64,000 nt of DNA from Cryptomeria japonica (lineage: Eukaryota > Streptophyta > Pinopsida > Cupressales > Cupressaceae): contig NC_081412.1 in NCBI RefSeq assembly GCF_030272615.1, positions 673,393,823 to 673,457,822 of the forward strand. Reading direction: 5' to 3'. Of this stretch, positions 21,370 through 33,841 are shown in pieces. Positions within the stretch are counted from its first letter, which is position 1. Each line of letters starts with the position of its first letter. The notes under the pieces were generated by a model. The model saw only the letters and a list, made by a program, of their open reading frames with translations. It did no database searches and was not told the DNA's origin. The position numbers and the translations under genes were made by a program.

Positions 21370-23645
21370 ACCCATATTTTAAGTATTTCCCTCTCTTTCT
21401 ACAAACCTTTTTTATAGTACGCTAGGATCTCTCTATTTGGTTTGAAGGGAGATCCCAACTATATATTATTAGGGAATGAGGGAAAGCCCTATAGACTCTG
21501 AGTTTTACACCTTCTTGATGACCAAATATTTGTTCTTTTCCTCTTAGCGGGATGTTACTTGGGAAGGTAAGGAATGCTCGAGCAGATGGATCCTCATAAT
21601 TCTCTGAACTAATCTTATTGCCATCCCAAAAAGGTCTATCATCCGGAAATATATCAAAGATTTCATATTTTCTTTTATTTAGGGGATGGGATGAATGGAA
21701 GGGTAACCAATTAGGTTTAGAAAATTTTTACTTGGGTAGATAGCCTTGTTGATAGAAAGGGTTAGGGAGAGAACCTTATGGAAGCCTATGTCGATTCTCC
21801 CGAGTAGTAGTCTACCAAGTATATTGCAGTCTCATGTTGAAATTGATGTTGTAACCATGTCCATGGTATAGACCTTGCCTTCTGCTATGTCCCTACCATC
21901 TTATTTGATCATCTCTGTGAATATTTTGCAGGGAATTTTCAAAAAAAAAAAATCCCGCCCAAAGCTCCCATTCTCCTTCGTCGTTCGAATCTTGGTCATT
22001 ATTATTAATTAATTGATTAATTAATTTATATAGTTTAATAATGTTAAATTAATTAATGAATTGATATAGTTTAAAATAAAAAATTAAACAAATAGTTGAT
22101 ATAAATATTTAAATATTATTATGTAATTATAATTATTTTATCCTTTGCTATTTAACATAATGATTTAATATTATTATTTGATTTATTGAGGTTATTTAAT
22201 TAAATTCTTTTGATTATTTAATTTATGGGTTGTATTTAATTAATTGTGCCCATGGAATTTATTTATATTGGATAATCATATTATTTTAATTCCTATTCAT
22301 ACTCTTGGTTATTAAATTTATTATTTTTCCTACTTACCCTATTTTACTACTGGTCAATCACTTGGTAAGTTAGGTAAAAATTATTTTATATTATTTAAGA
22401 ATAGATTTTTGCATTGGTAGGTATATTGTATGGTTTTCTTGAATTTTTTGATTAGCTAAGAGTTTCTTATAGTCGAAGTTTATTTTTTATTTATTTGGCT
22501 TTTTGAAAGTGCTAACGGGTTACCATTCAACAAAATTTTGGATCAGGTTTTGAATTTTCTTGAAGCTTGGATTTAAGATTTGATTTCTTGGTTGCTGATT
22601 GTTGTGTTCTTCATCTAATTTTCTATTGATTTGGAATGCAATTTTCAGGTTGGAGCTTTTGTTCTCTTCTTTGCAAATTTCATTTTTGAAAGCCTATATA
22701 CTTCGTGCCTGATTAAAAGATTGTTTTGGGGTTTAGAATTCTTTTTAGAGACTGAAATTGCGATTGGAAAAGATTTGGGAAGGAAAGGATTTTGAAAGAG
22801 AATTTGCAGATCCTTGGTTTTAGCCTGTATACAGGCTTTCAAAAATGAAATCAGATGGTCCTAGAATGCTATGGTATGTACCAAAAATGCTATAGTACAT
22901 ACCAAAAAGATTGCACTACATTCCAGGGGTGTTGGGCTGCTTTCTGGGAGCTCTAGACTACTCCAAAGTTTCTAGAAAGTTAGTTTTGAGCTATGTAAGT
23001 GATTGTTTGGGTTCAATGCATTCTCCAGAGGCATGGGTGGTTTGTTTTGAGATTATTTGAGTTGTATTTGGTTTACTTTTATCTTTTATGATGTCTTTTA
23101 TCTCCAACAAGAGGGTGTGTGCCTTACCATTGAGGTGTTTCTTATGCTCTAAGTTACTCCGGAAAGAGGGAGATTTCCTTGCTATTGAGGATTGTTGTTA
23201 TGACTCCAGTGGGATGTGTTATGCTTTGTTGTTGAGGATTTGGATTCATCTTTGTTTTTTGTTCATGATTCAATCTTTGATTGTAATGCATTGGTGAAGG
23301 ATATTGTCATGTATGAGGCCTTATGTATCCTATTTTGTGTAACATGTTCGTTATGATCTTATGAGCACTTTTATATCTCTTGTGAGCCTTGATTATTGCG
23401 TTTATGATGTTATTTTGTTGTATGTTCCTCCCTAAGTTCTAGGTGATTGCTAGGGGGAGTGGGCTTCCAAGTGAGTGATCAAGATCGCAAGGGGATAGAC
23501 AACTAAGATACTCAAAGTCTAGATCATCGGATATCTCACTAGGAGTTTTACTTTGTAATCAAGTGATAAGTTAATATAATAACTCTTTGGTTTAGGTAAC
23601 ATACTTCATATTACTAAGATAAGAAATGGATGGTGGCCCCCCTAC
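21370..23645. other. AT-rich stretch without recognised genes
   Basis: 21990-22330 is extremely A/T-rich (repeated 'attaatta'). 22400-23640 holds only short frames with no family features. The right end CTTGC (23646-23650) is the E6 target duplication. Confidence 0.45.
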
Positions 23646-23650
23646 CTTGC

Positions 23651-26600
23651 TATAATTCTCTACTAGGAACCCCAAAGGAAAACTCACAACAAGGGTGAAA
23701 CAATTTTTTTATTTAAAGTATAATCAAACAAGTGCATTAATCACAACATTGCACAATAATAACATAGGCGAAAGACTTACACCAGAATTCCTTAAGGGTT
23801 ACCAATGAAGAATTAACCAAAAAATAAATTCCACAATTATGATCAATCCAATAATCCATCATTAGCTCAACGAACATAAGAAGCCATATGCAATAACAGA
23901 TACACCACTAAAAGATTGAAAGGATACAACATAGTTTCTCTTCAATAAGCATTTACACATAATAAAAAAAACTAATAAATAACATCCAAAATTTAGGATT
24001 ACGTTGATCCTCCAATACATGGCTCTCAATATACATATAAATTTATAACTTAACTAAATACAAGGTTACATAAATCTCATAGATACAATGACCACATAAG
24101 TCTCCAAAGAATAATAATCTCCAAACATGAGATAGAGCATGAGTCACGAACCATAGGAACACCTGCAAAGCCAATCCTCGCATGAATGCACTAACAAGAA
24201 TATCTGATGGGAAGTGGGACTACCACCCGACCATGTGATCCCAAACTGGAATCACCCCACCATGCTAGGAGATAGTAGAGGAACCTCAAGCAAGAAAAAG
24301 CATGACATGCTCGATAGAATAATACGACTCCATGACAACACAATACGACTCCACAAAAATCCAGGTGATTGAACATCACAATACACAAGTGAGTCGACAT
24401 CACAATACACAAGTGAACCTAAAGAAAGAGTGTCATCGCATAGCTTATGATGGTTACCTTGGTTAGCCTCTATAGGACCCAGCCCCCATCTTGGGTTTAT
24501 CCTAGTAACCTTTCTCGAACCTCCGGCTCCAACTAAGTCTCATGTGGACCCTACCAACCTTTCGTGAAGACAAGGTGGCTGGTTTACCATTCCAGGCCTT
24601 CCCACTACATCGTCAGCTTTATATAAGAATTCACCCATGCACGAGGTACAATATCTTATATAATGTTGTACACTACCCACCTAATCAATTTATTAGATTA
24701 TCACTTACTATCTGATTTTTGATGGGTTATCCTACTAGCCACTTTGGGCATGACCCCCACTCAAAAGCCACTCTCTCAGAGGACCCTTAACAAACATGGT
24801 CACTCCTTGAGGACCCTATGGCAAAGAAGACAACCATAAAACCACTATCCAAGAACAACTGGTCAAAACAAGGACATGTTGACTCTTAGTTAACCATAAG
24901 GCAAAGTCACTACATGGTTAAGACAATGAGTTCATCATATATCACTTGGTCAAAGGTACCAAATATGCCACAATAGGATGACTGAACCAAAGCTGAGAAA
25001 TAACACAAATACAACTCTTTGCAAGGAAAGCTAATTTCACTAAGCCCGCACTTAGACAATCTTTGAGAAAATCATCGTCATAAGAACTTGCAACTCCATT
25101 GATTGAAAATTAAATAAAACACCCTTTTACGACATTCACATCTATCTAATTTCCAAATCAATATTCCAACAAGAATAAAATCCACATTAAATATTTAACT
25201 GAATAAAATATGAATTGATAATAGACATTTAATCCATTCCCAAAATACATCTAAATTCCAATTTGAAGTTAATATTCCAGCCTTGATTTTAACAAATAAA
25301 TTTATTAAATCAATATAATAATCATCACTTTATAAATTACCATTTTAAAATTTAACTATAAAACCAACTTATATTTATTTTGTTTTATAAAAATAATAAA
25401 CAACACATAATAAATTGTATCACGAAGGGTACAAAGGCATGTGGTGGCCAAATCCAACCTGTGCTAGTAGTGCTATAGGAGTCATAGGCACTACCTCCTT
25501 ATAGTACTACTATCGACCGATAGTGCTTCTACCGTCGGTAGTAGCCACTATCGACTGGTAGTACTACTACCAACTGGTAGTACTGCTATCATGTAGCAGC
25601 CCTACCGATCAGTAGTGCTTCTACTGCATAGTAGTAGTACTGATCGGTAGTGCTGCTACCTATGATAGTTAGACACTACCATCCCACGTGGTGGGACTAA
25701 CCCACCACAAGATAAGGCAAGATCAATCTGTAAAATAAAATTCACACTTCTGTAGCAATTAAAATCGATATAACATGAACTCGATTCATCCCCTGTACAT
25801 TTCATGGGCACACATAAACATTGCCAAATTCTAGAATACAAAGGGATATTTACCGGTAAGGTAAATGGAGAGTTAAAATCACTCAAGAGCCCAATAAATA
25901 ACAATTTAGGCAACAATAGAAGAATTCCACAGGTAGGAAAAGGGTTAAGATAAATTTCTTCACTTTCATACACAGGAAGAATTTCTTGCATCTATCAAGA
26001 GGTAAACAACCAATTTATGCCAACATAAACCCAAATCTTGGGCAATTAGATACTAGAAAGCACACAACAAGATAAATCTAATTCTTTCTATCCCTAATAG
26101 AAGAGGTAACTCAAGAATTTGATTTTCAAGAACAAAAACAAACAACAAGTAGAGCAATGAACCATTTCTTTCCTATATGCAAACATATGATATGAGTTTC
26201 ACAAAATCAACAATAACTGGCACTCTTTCTTTCATTCCAACCATTCCACAAGAATCTACAAAGAGATTTGCATTTTTCCAACACACAGGAAGCAACTGAA
26301 ATATTCAAAATTAAATTTCAATCAAGAAGAGATTATCCAACATTCAAGCAAACTAGCAAGCAAAATGATGGAAGATTCCCAATCCTTGCAAACCAAATCC
26401 AATTCCAGCTCCTCTTCCACAATGGTTTTCCAAATTTCTCTTTCAAAATTTCTGCCTCCCTATTCCCGTCAACTCCTAGGAATATATGGAAGAATAATTT
26501 CAACCTAAACTTTCTAGGTTAAAATTTTTCTCCACCAATCCGATTAAATTATTTTTTAAAAGTAAAAGCAATCATATTTACCTTTATCCAAAAACAATTC

Positions 26601-27134
26601 TTTTTCAATAAATAAAATACTAAAGTCAAATGGAAAGGTAAAAAGAAAAGCTTTTATTTATATTTTCTATTTTCCATAATACTTTCTTTCAACATAAGCA
26701 TTTAACATTTAAATGGCAAGGCAAATACTTATTTCTTTTCACAATATAATAATACAACTTTACACAATAAAATAAGCCATTTTAACCATTTAATTCTAGA
26801 AATTCATTAATTTATTTAAATCAATAATCTCAAGAGAATAATAATTAACTAATTATGCCAACATAAAAATAGCTTCATCCACTCAATTAAATAACCATTT
26901 AAATAAATGGAAACACACAAATGATGACTCACAAATGACCAAACCAAAGCTCTATGACTCACATACCAGCTAGATGGGAAAGACAACCGACTAACAACAC
27001 TCACACAAGTGTAACTACATGTCAAGTTAGGGTCAAACAACTATCTCCTCCACTCCCATTAGACATATAAGGCACGCTCAGACCTGTGAAACGAGGTGGA
27101 GTCGATATGTTGTACCTATTCAATGGTACGACCC
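23651..27134 (-). repeat. E6 3' LTR (about 3.48 kb)
   Basis: It matches the right LTR along its whole length once the E7 insertion is removed. The outer end reads TATAATTCTC, apparently from TGTAATGCCC. The inner end, near 27125-27134, is approximate because the termini have mutated. It has a 20 bp direct repeat ('acatcacaatacacaagtga') at about 24374-24415, and the E7 insertion site in the partner LTR falls between the two copies. Confidence 0.88.
25497..25672. repeat. Palindromic minisatellite in E6 LTR, copy 1
   Basis: About eight short dyads of the type CTACCGACYGGTAG and CTGCTACNNGTAGCAG follow one another in roughly 20 bp steps. They are degenerate here. The same array, better preserved, sits in the partner LTR at 43363-43545. 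Confidence 0.8.
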
Positions 27135-28560
27135 CTGAGGGTCAAATCCCAATGCTGAAGAATGCACATGGGCTCCATGGAAAGCTGCTCATCCTCGACC
27201 TACAAAGCATTCCAATCAAGAACATGACTCACATCAGGATGATAAGGTTGAAGAACTAAAACATGGAAGACATCGTGGATGTGGGATAGACTCGATGACA
27301 AGACAAGACTGTAGACAATAGGTCCTATCCTCTCAAGGACCTCAAAAGGGTCAACAAAATGAGGTGCCAACTTAGAACCCTTTCCATAAAAGACCACTCT
27401 TCTGTGGATGCACTCTCAAGAATACACGGTCACCAACTGAAAACTCATGATCTATTCTATGGGCATCAACATACTTATTTTGCCTATCCTAAGTAGTAAC
27501 CAAATGCCCATGAATCTACTCAACCTGTTGTTCCATCTCACCAAGCATATCTGGTCCTAACCACACCCTATTCCCCAACTGATCCCAACTCAAAGGAGTA
27601 CGGAAAGGATGACCATACAATGCCCAGAAGGGAGACATGCCTATAGAGCTGTGATATCCATTGTTATAAGAAAACTCCATAAGGCAAAGCTATTCCTCCT
27701 AGTGTGACTGCTGGTCCATAACATACATGCGAAGCATGTCCTCCAAAACTTGATTCACAAGCTCAATCTGACCGTTGGTCTCTAGGTGATAAGCAGAATT
27801 GAAGTTCAACTAGGTTCCCAAAGCATGCTGAAGTGAGGTCCACAATGCAGATGTAAAGACAAGATCTCTATCAAAAATGATTTGCCTAGGGATCCCATGC
27901 AACCTCACCATAGCTTCCAAGAAGACTCATACCACCACTGTTGCTGCATAAGAAGATCGAATAGGAACAAAATGAGCAATTTTGGTCAATCTATCAACAA
28001 TGACCATGATGACATCATGACTACATGAAGGAACAGGAACCCCAAAAATGAAATCCATGGAAATGATATCCCATTTCCAATCCGGTATCAAATTAGGTTG
28101 TAAAATCCCTATAGGGTGTTGATGTTTTGCCTTCACCCACTAATGTTCCAATCACCTAGATACAAAATCAGCAATGTCACATTTCATACTAGCCCAATGA
28201 TATATCTAACTAAGATCTGCGTGCATCTTCTTGACACCAGGGTGTACCGAATAAGGTGCATGATGGACCTCAGTCATGATCAAAATATGAACACTCTCCA
28301 AGGGAGGTACATAGATCCATCTAGGATGTCGAAGAAGACCATTTGACTCAAGAGTATATCTAGAATATCTACCCTCCAATGGTCTTCCAGACTCTGCCAT
28401 GGCTCTAACATCTTGATACCATGTGTCTTGAGGAAGAATTCCAAGAATTCTCTCTCAAGTCCACACCAAGGGACAATGGTGCAACCTCATGTCACCAACA
28501 ACTCAAAGCATCTACCACTACATTCTCTTTCCCATGAATATAATGAACCTCAAAATCATA
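27135..28560 (-). pseudogene. pol: E6 integrase with C-terminal chromovirus tail
   Basis: HHCC region: HHAPYSVHPGVKKMHADL (28290-28210). Core: first Asp in IISMDFIFG (near 28050), second in IFDRDLVF (near 27880), Glu in NGQIELVN (near 27760), so all three catalytic positions are kept. The C-terminal part reads KLAPHFVDPFEVLERIGPIV then HDVFHVLVLQPYHPDVSHVL (27397-27200), typical of Del/Tekay. A tail with VEDEQLSMEPMCILQH and LRGRTIE runs to the LTR border. Several TAG stops and frameshifts are present. Confidence 0.88.
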
Positions 28561-29870
28561 CTCATAGAGGAATTCCATCTATCTTTGTTGTCAAGCATTC
28601 AAGTTTGGTTGCGTGAAAATATACTGCAAACTGCAGTGATCACTATGCAACTCAAACCGATGCTCCAATAGGAAATGTTGCCATCTAACCAACACATGCA
28701 CTATAGATGCCAACTCCAAGTCATGAACTAGGTATTTCAACTCATGATCCTTGAGTTTGTGAGACTCATAGGCAACCACACATCCATCCTACATAAGCAC
28801 TGCACCTATACCTTCTAAAGAGGCATCTGTGCATACCATAAAATCTTTGAATGGAACAGGGACTGCCAAAATTGGAGCACTAACAAGGAGTTCCTTCAAG
28901 GTACAAGAAGTTGAATCACACTGCTCTGACCAAATAAACTTCTTCCCTTTCCTCTGAACATAAGTGATTGGGTGGCCTATCTGAGAAAAGCTCTAAACAA
29001 AGCGGCGGTAATATCTAGCCAAACCCATGAAACTCCAAACTTCAGAAACATTGGTCGGCGCTAGCCAACCCACAATGGCTTGGATCTTAGAAGGATCCAT
29101 GGATACACCTTCTCATGAAACTATATGACTAGGATAGCTCACCTCTGACTGGAAGAAATCACACTTTGCCAAGTTTGAAAAAAAATGATTCTCTCTCAAG
29201 CACTGCAATACCTATCTCAAGTGACCCTCATGCTCTTCCATAGATCTACAATAAACCGATATGTCATCCAAGAACATAAGGACAAAATGATCAAGGTAGG
29301 TACAAAAACCCCATTGATGAGATTCATGAAAACTAAAGGTACGTTTGTCAACCCAAATGGCACCAATGTGAACTAATAGTGACCATAACCAGTATGAAAC
29401 GTCATCCTATGAATGTATGCATCATGAATGTGCAACTGATGATACCCAAATTTCAGATCTATGTTAGAGAACACCTTGGCTCTATTCATCTGATCAAAAA
29501 GATCATCTATCCGAGGTAATGGATATCGATTATGGATGGTTACCTTATTTAATTGTTGGTAATCAATGCATAACCAAAGAGAACCATCCTTATTCTTAAT
29601 GAAGATAACTGGCACACCGCAAGGAGAAACACTAGGATGAATGAATCCCTTGGCCAAGAATTCCTCTACCTGCAAATTCAACTCACTCAACTCCTAAGTG
29701 GTCATCCGATATGGAGCTCTTGAAATAGGTTCTGCACCAAGAACCAAGTCAATGCGAAAATCTATGTCTCGCTTTGGAGGGATATAGAGAATATCCAACG
29801 GAAACACATCTGCATACTCTTGAAGAATAGGATGACCATCAAGAGTGATTTATCAACTCTCTTTCTCATC
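28561..29870 (-). pseudogene. pol: E6 reverse transcriptase and RNase H
   Basis: [22 protein letters not shown] and [20 protein letters not shown] (29690-29500), then active site MFLDDISVY near 29255-29280, in a shifted frame. RNase H begins with FKDFMVCTDASLEGIGAVLM (near 28830), followed by VVAYESHKLKDHELKYLVHD (28779-28700) and ENVVVDALS near 28490. There are multiple frameshifts and stops between segments. It would copy element RNA into DNA; this copy is inactive. Confidence 0.88.
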
Positions 29871-29897
29871 CACATCCTCAAGAGAAACTACAAAAAT

Positions 29898-30410
29898 CTA
29901 ACACCGTTGATGCATACACCTTCTAAGTTGCATAGAGGAAATCATACATAAGGATATCGATCGCTGAACTCCAACAATCCCCAGTCTCCTACCAAGGTCA
30001 TCTAAACACTCTACTATCTTTAGATGATAGTATACATGAGTGTTGTGAGAAGATAACCAATCCATGCCCAACACAACTCTATATGACCCCAAAGGGATGA
30101 CTTGAAGGTCAACTAAAGTGATAAAGGGTCCTAGGTCCAACTTACAACTCAGAACGAAGGCATCTACAAACGCATGCACACCGGTAGCCAACTCTACTTG
30201 CCACCTATCTGCCTTCTTAGCAGATGTAAGCCCACACCACTCCAAAATGGGTGAAGAAATAAAAGAATCTGAAGCACCGAAATCAAAAAGTACAAAGGTA
30301 GGGATACCACACAACACATGTGTAGTCTCAATAACTATACTTTGATGCTCAACCTGGGGGTCATCCACCACTGTAAATACTCTATGGGATCTACCTGCAT
30401 CCCTCACCAT
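29898..30410 (-). pseudogene. pol: E6 aspartic protease
   Basis: An open frame of 170 codons. The core reads TFVLFDFGASDSFISSPILE, with Phe in place of Ser/Thr in the D-S/T-G triad. The flap side and second motif (SYRVVLGMDWLSSHN) fit Gypsy proteases. The change in the catalytic triad suggests an inactive enzyme. Confidence 0.85.
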
Positions 30411-30419
30411 TGACTCTAA

Positions 30420-31263
30420 TGCGGATGGCCTCTAACTACCTGACTAGTGCAAACACTGAGGGCACTAAGTGGCTTTGTGGCCAAACTGACCACAAGTGAA
30501 GCAAGCTCCTCTACTAGGTCCTCTACTCCCAGACAGCCCACTGGACTGCTCAAATCTTTCCCCACTAGGGGCCTGAGATGCATCCTGAGAGGACTGCCCT
30601 TGACAGGACTGCCTACTCCTCTGCTAGTTCCTTCTCTTTCGAAACTAAGAATTGCCACCTTGTTGGCTCTAAGACTACTTTAGTCTCAGCGGTTGTTGCT
30701 TCTACTATTGACCACCCTTAGTGGGTACCTGAGGACCCCTAAGAGGTGTTGTAGTCTGGGACTAGTTCCCCCTCCCTCTAGACCCACTGAAAGGATCACT
30801 CCCGATCTGAACTCCATACTTTCCAACATGAGCATGGCTAAGGTTCTTCTCTACTAGCCTGGATTTCACCATGACTACCTCTATTGAAGCAGGCTCAAAA
30901 AATCTCACTCCTACACTTATGTGGTGGTTAAGACCCCTCAAGAAGTGTTGAACAAGTATAGCCTAATCATTGTTGATCCCGACATACTATTTGAGCTCAT
31001 AGAACCTATGCTTAAACTGATCTACTAACAACCCAAACTCGCACAAAGCATAGAACCTCCTAAAACATCTGTCACAGCTCTTCCCTTTCAGGAACCTACT
31101 CTCCTGAATGTTGTTCATCTTGATGAACAGACTAATACCAATCCACAATTGCATGAGTGGGTGGTGGTGAAGGACTATGGTAGTCGGAACCTTGACCCCG
31201 TCCTCCTCCTCTACCTCTAATGCAACCACCAACATGACCACCTCCCTTGGCTTTCCTAGCCAT
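30420..31263 (-). pseudogene. gag: E6 Gypsy Gag
   Basis: ATG at 31261-31263 starts a Gly/Arg-rich N-terminus (RKAKGGGHVGGCIRGRGGG). Capsid-like segments follow in shifted frames (e.g. LVDQFKHRFYELK, and FLRGLNHHISVGVRFFEPAS near 30940-30870). A knuckle at 30462-30503 reads CFTCGQFGHKAT, then TAG and C, keeping the CCHC ligands with the stop just before the last Cys. Many frame breaks make the exact limits approximate. Confidence 0.75.
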
Positions 31264-31402
31264 GACCTAACACTGCACAAGAGAAAAAGGTTCAGATCAA
31301 TGGCAAGGAAAGAAACAAGGAAGTCACAACCACTAAGACCTACACAAAAGGTCTAGGTGAATGGGATCACTACAAACCTAGCATACCCAGTGTGGAAACA
31401 TG

Positions 31403-31415
31403 GGCACTAATACCA
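31403..31415 (-). other. E6 primer-binding site, degraded
   Basis: TGGTATTAGTGCC on the minus strand has two changes from the iMet-type TGGTATCAGAGCC, and lies two bases from the LTR. Confidence 0.8.
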
Positions 31416-31417
31416 AA

Positions 31418-32161
31418 TTTAATGCCCCACCAGGAATCCCAAAGGAAAACCCACAACAAGGGTGAAACATTTTTTTTTTTTGAAGTATAAACAAATAATT
31501 GCATTGATCACAACATTGCACAATAATAACACAAGCAAAAGACTTACACCAAAAATCCTTAAAGGTTAGCAATGAAGAATTAGCCAAAAGATAAATTCCA
31601 CAATTATGGTCAATCCAATAATCCATCATTAACTCAATGAACATAAGAATCCATATGCAATAACATATACACCATTGAAAGATTGAAATGATACAACATA
31701 GTTTCTCTTCAATAAGCATTTAGAAATAATAAAAGAAAACTGATAAATAACATCCAAAACTTAGGATTACATTGATCCTCCAATACATGGCTCTCAATAT
31801 ACATATAAAGTTATAGCTTAACCAAATACAAGGTTACATAAATCTCATAGATACAATCACCACATAGGTCTCCAAAGAATAATCTCCAAACATGAGATAG
31901 AGCATGAGTCACAAACCACAAGAACACCTACGAAGCCAATCCTCACATGAAGGCACAAACAAGAACATCCGATGGGAAGTGGCACTACCACCCGACCATG
32001 TGATCCCAAACTAGAATCACCCCACTATTCTAGGAGATAGCAGAGGACCCTCAAGCAAGAAAAAGCATGACATGGTCGACAGAACAATGCCACTCCATGA
32101 CAACATAATATGACTCCACAATAATCCAGGTCACTCAACATCACAATACACAAGTCACTCG
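31418..32161 (-). repeat. E6 5' LTR, part next to the PBS
   Basis: It matches the left LTR from 23651. It stops at ACTCG (32157-32161), the target duplication of E7, and resumes at 42262. Confidence 0.92.
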
Positions 32162-33800
32162 TGGTACAAGAGCACCTAGGAATTAGGCTTATAGTATTTT
32201 CTCAATTTTGGCTTGTACTAACCTTAGCCAAGTCAAGTACTTAATAAGGACTTTGGGAGGGTCCAAGAGTGAGTGTGATGCATCAAGTGTAGGCCTAGTT
32301 GAGTTAATTTATTCGTAGGTTTGAATTTTGTGCATAAGTAGTGGTTTGAGTAGGAAATTGACCTACTTCATGGTCAAAAATGGTAAAAATTGGTATGAGA
32401 ATTAGAGAGGTTTAGAATAGTCTTAGGAATGCTTAAAATGTTAAGAGTAATGACTTAGAATAGGTTTCATAGGTTGGAAAAGCAAAAAGTGCAAAGTTGT
32501 AAAAGTTGTCATGACAACTTTTGAAAGTTGTCATGACATTTTTTGTCCTAAAATGCTTGGCAATGGAGTTAGGGATAGCACAATTCCCTATAATGCCTCC
32601 ACATGTGGGGAAGAACATTAAAAACCTCCTCTTTCATGGTTACCAAGGTTAGAGTTTTGTTTTTGTATGATCAACAATCTGAAACTACTCATTTTCAGAC
32701 TGTTTGTCACTATTTTGGCTTATTTTGCTCATAATGTGAATACAAATGGATTGAATCGATTGATTCAGTAATGGATTGAATTTATTTTGTGTGTTTCAAA
32801 GTCTTTTAATTCATTTGAATCTTTTTAGTTAGTGTTTGTTAGTGTTTTCATTGCTTTGTTTTCAATCAGCCAGTTTTGGCATGTAAATAGCAATTTTGTG
32901 TAAAATGGTTGCTCCAGAAAATCCCTTTGTGCTATCAACACGGTCTATTGGTACATGGAAGGAAACCACTTGTATAGTATTCATATGTAGGGAGAAGTTC
33001 TGGAAGTAATTTTGACATGGCTATCACCTTGTTCTAGGCGAGTCCAGGAGCAACCCGGCTAGAGAAGATAGGGTGAAATTGGAGTGCATGGTTCAGGGGT
33101 GAGCATAAAACCACAACCAAACATTTTGTAGTGGTCAATGAAGTCCATATAGAGTTTCCATTGTAAGGAGAATCCTTGAAAATACCTTTTGATTCCCATT
33201 TCACAAACTTGACCAGTCACTGCCGGTTTAGAAGCCTAAAAACCCTTGTAAACCCTCATTTTTTGAGTTAGGGCATTGTACGGTGAGCTGGGAAACCAAA
33301 ACCACCAAAATCACTTGGGGTTAGGTGTATGATTGAATAAGATAAAACCTTGTTGTGGGTTCTTTTGGACCATTTTCCTCTAAACCCACAAAAACTAGAT
33401 TTTGGAGGGCTAATAGGGGCTGATTCCTTGTAGCCCTTTTTCTAGGCAAAATGGTGAAATTGGTAAGAAAGGTAATGAATGAAAACCACAAATGGACACA
33501 AAAGGAATTTGTTTCATGTTAATAGCTACCTCCACACCTCTACAAAAACTCACAATAGTAGGAGGTGAAATTGAAGATTTGAAGACAAGACAACAAAATG
33601 AGCATGTGGGAAACACTTTGAATTGGTAGGGTTCCTAGTTAAATACTTGATACAAACACCTTGAGAATAGACAAGAAGCAAGCCCTAGAAGAGATTTAGA
33701 AGGACTTGGAGGTCTTAGAGAAAAGATAGACCTGGAGAGGTTGGTTGAATTTAGCAACACCAACTAGGTGGAGTGAGAGCAAGCTAGGTGAACCCCACCA
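32162..33800 (+). repeat. E7 5' LTR (1639 bp)
   Basis: It starts TGGTACAAGAGC and ends CCCCACCA. Two other copies exist, at 38575-39947 and 40620-42256. The TATA box seen in the other copies is mutated here (near 32617). Confidence 0.95.
32501..32543. promoter_or_regulatory. Paired palindromes in E7 LTR
   Basis: A perfect 22 bp palindrome (32501-32522, core AAGTTGTCATGACAACTT) is followed after one base by a second, nearly complete copy. The pair is conserved in all three E7 LTRs (38914-38957, 40959-41000). It stands about 75-115 bp upstream of the TATA position. It may be a dimeric activator site or may form a cruciform; function is inference. Confidence 0.6.
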
Positions 33801-33803
33801 AGT

Positions 33804-33816
33804 TGGTATCAGAGCC
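33804..33816 (+). other. E7 primer-binding site
   Basis: TGGTATCAGAGCC, three bases after the LTR end; tRNA-iMet type. Confidence 0.93.
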
Positions 33817-33841
33817 TATAAGATTTGGGCTAGGTGAGTTG

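Noticed and set aside
25497-25672. CRISPR-like array of short dyads
   Set aside because: Units are contiguous degenerate palindromes with no unique spacers, in a plant LTR, and are present in both LTRs.
23651-27134. Short ORFs at 24191-24412, 25656-25991, 26268-26522 and 26849-27040
   Set aside because: All lie in LTR sequence repeated in the partner LTR, with frames not kept between copies.
33788-33841. GTG-initiated extension of E7 Gag
   Set aside because: It would overlap the LTR end and the primer-binding site; ATG 33842 is the sensible start.
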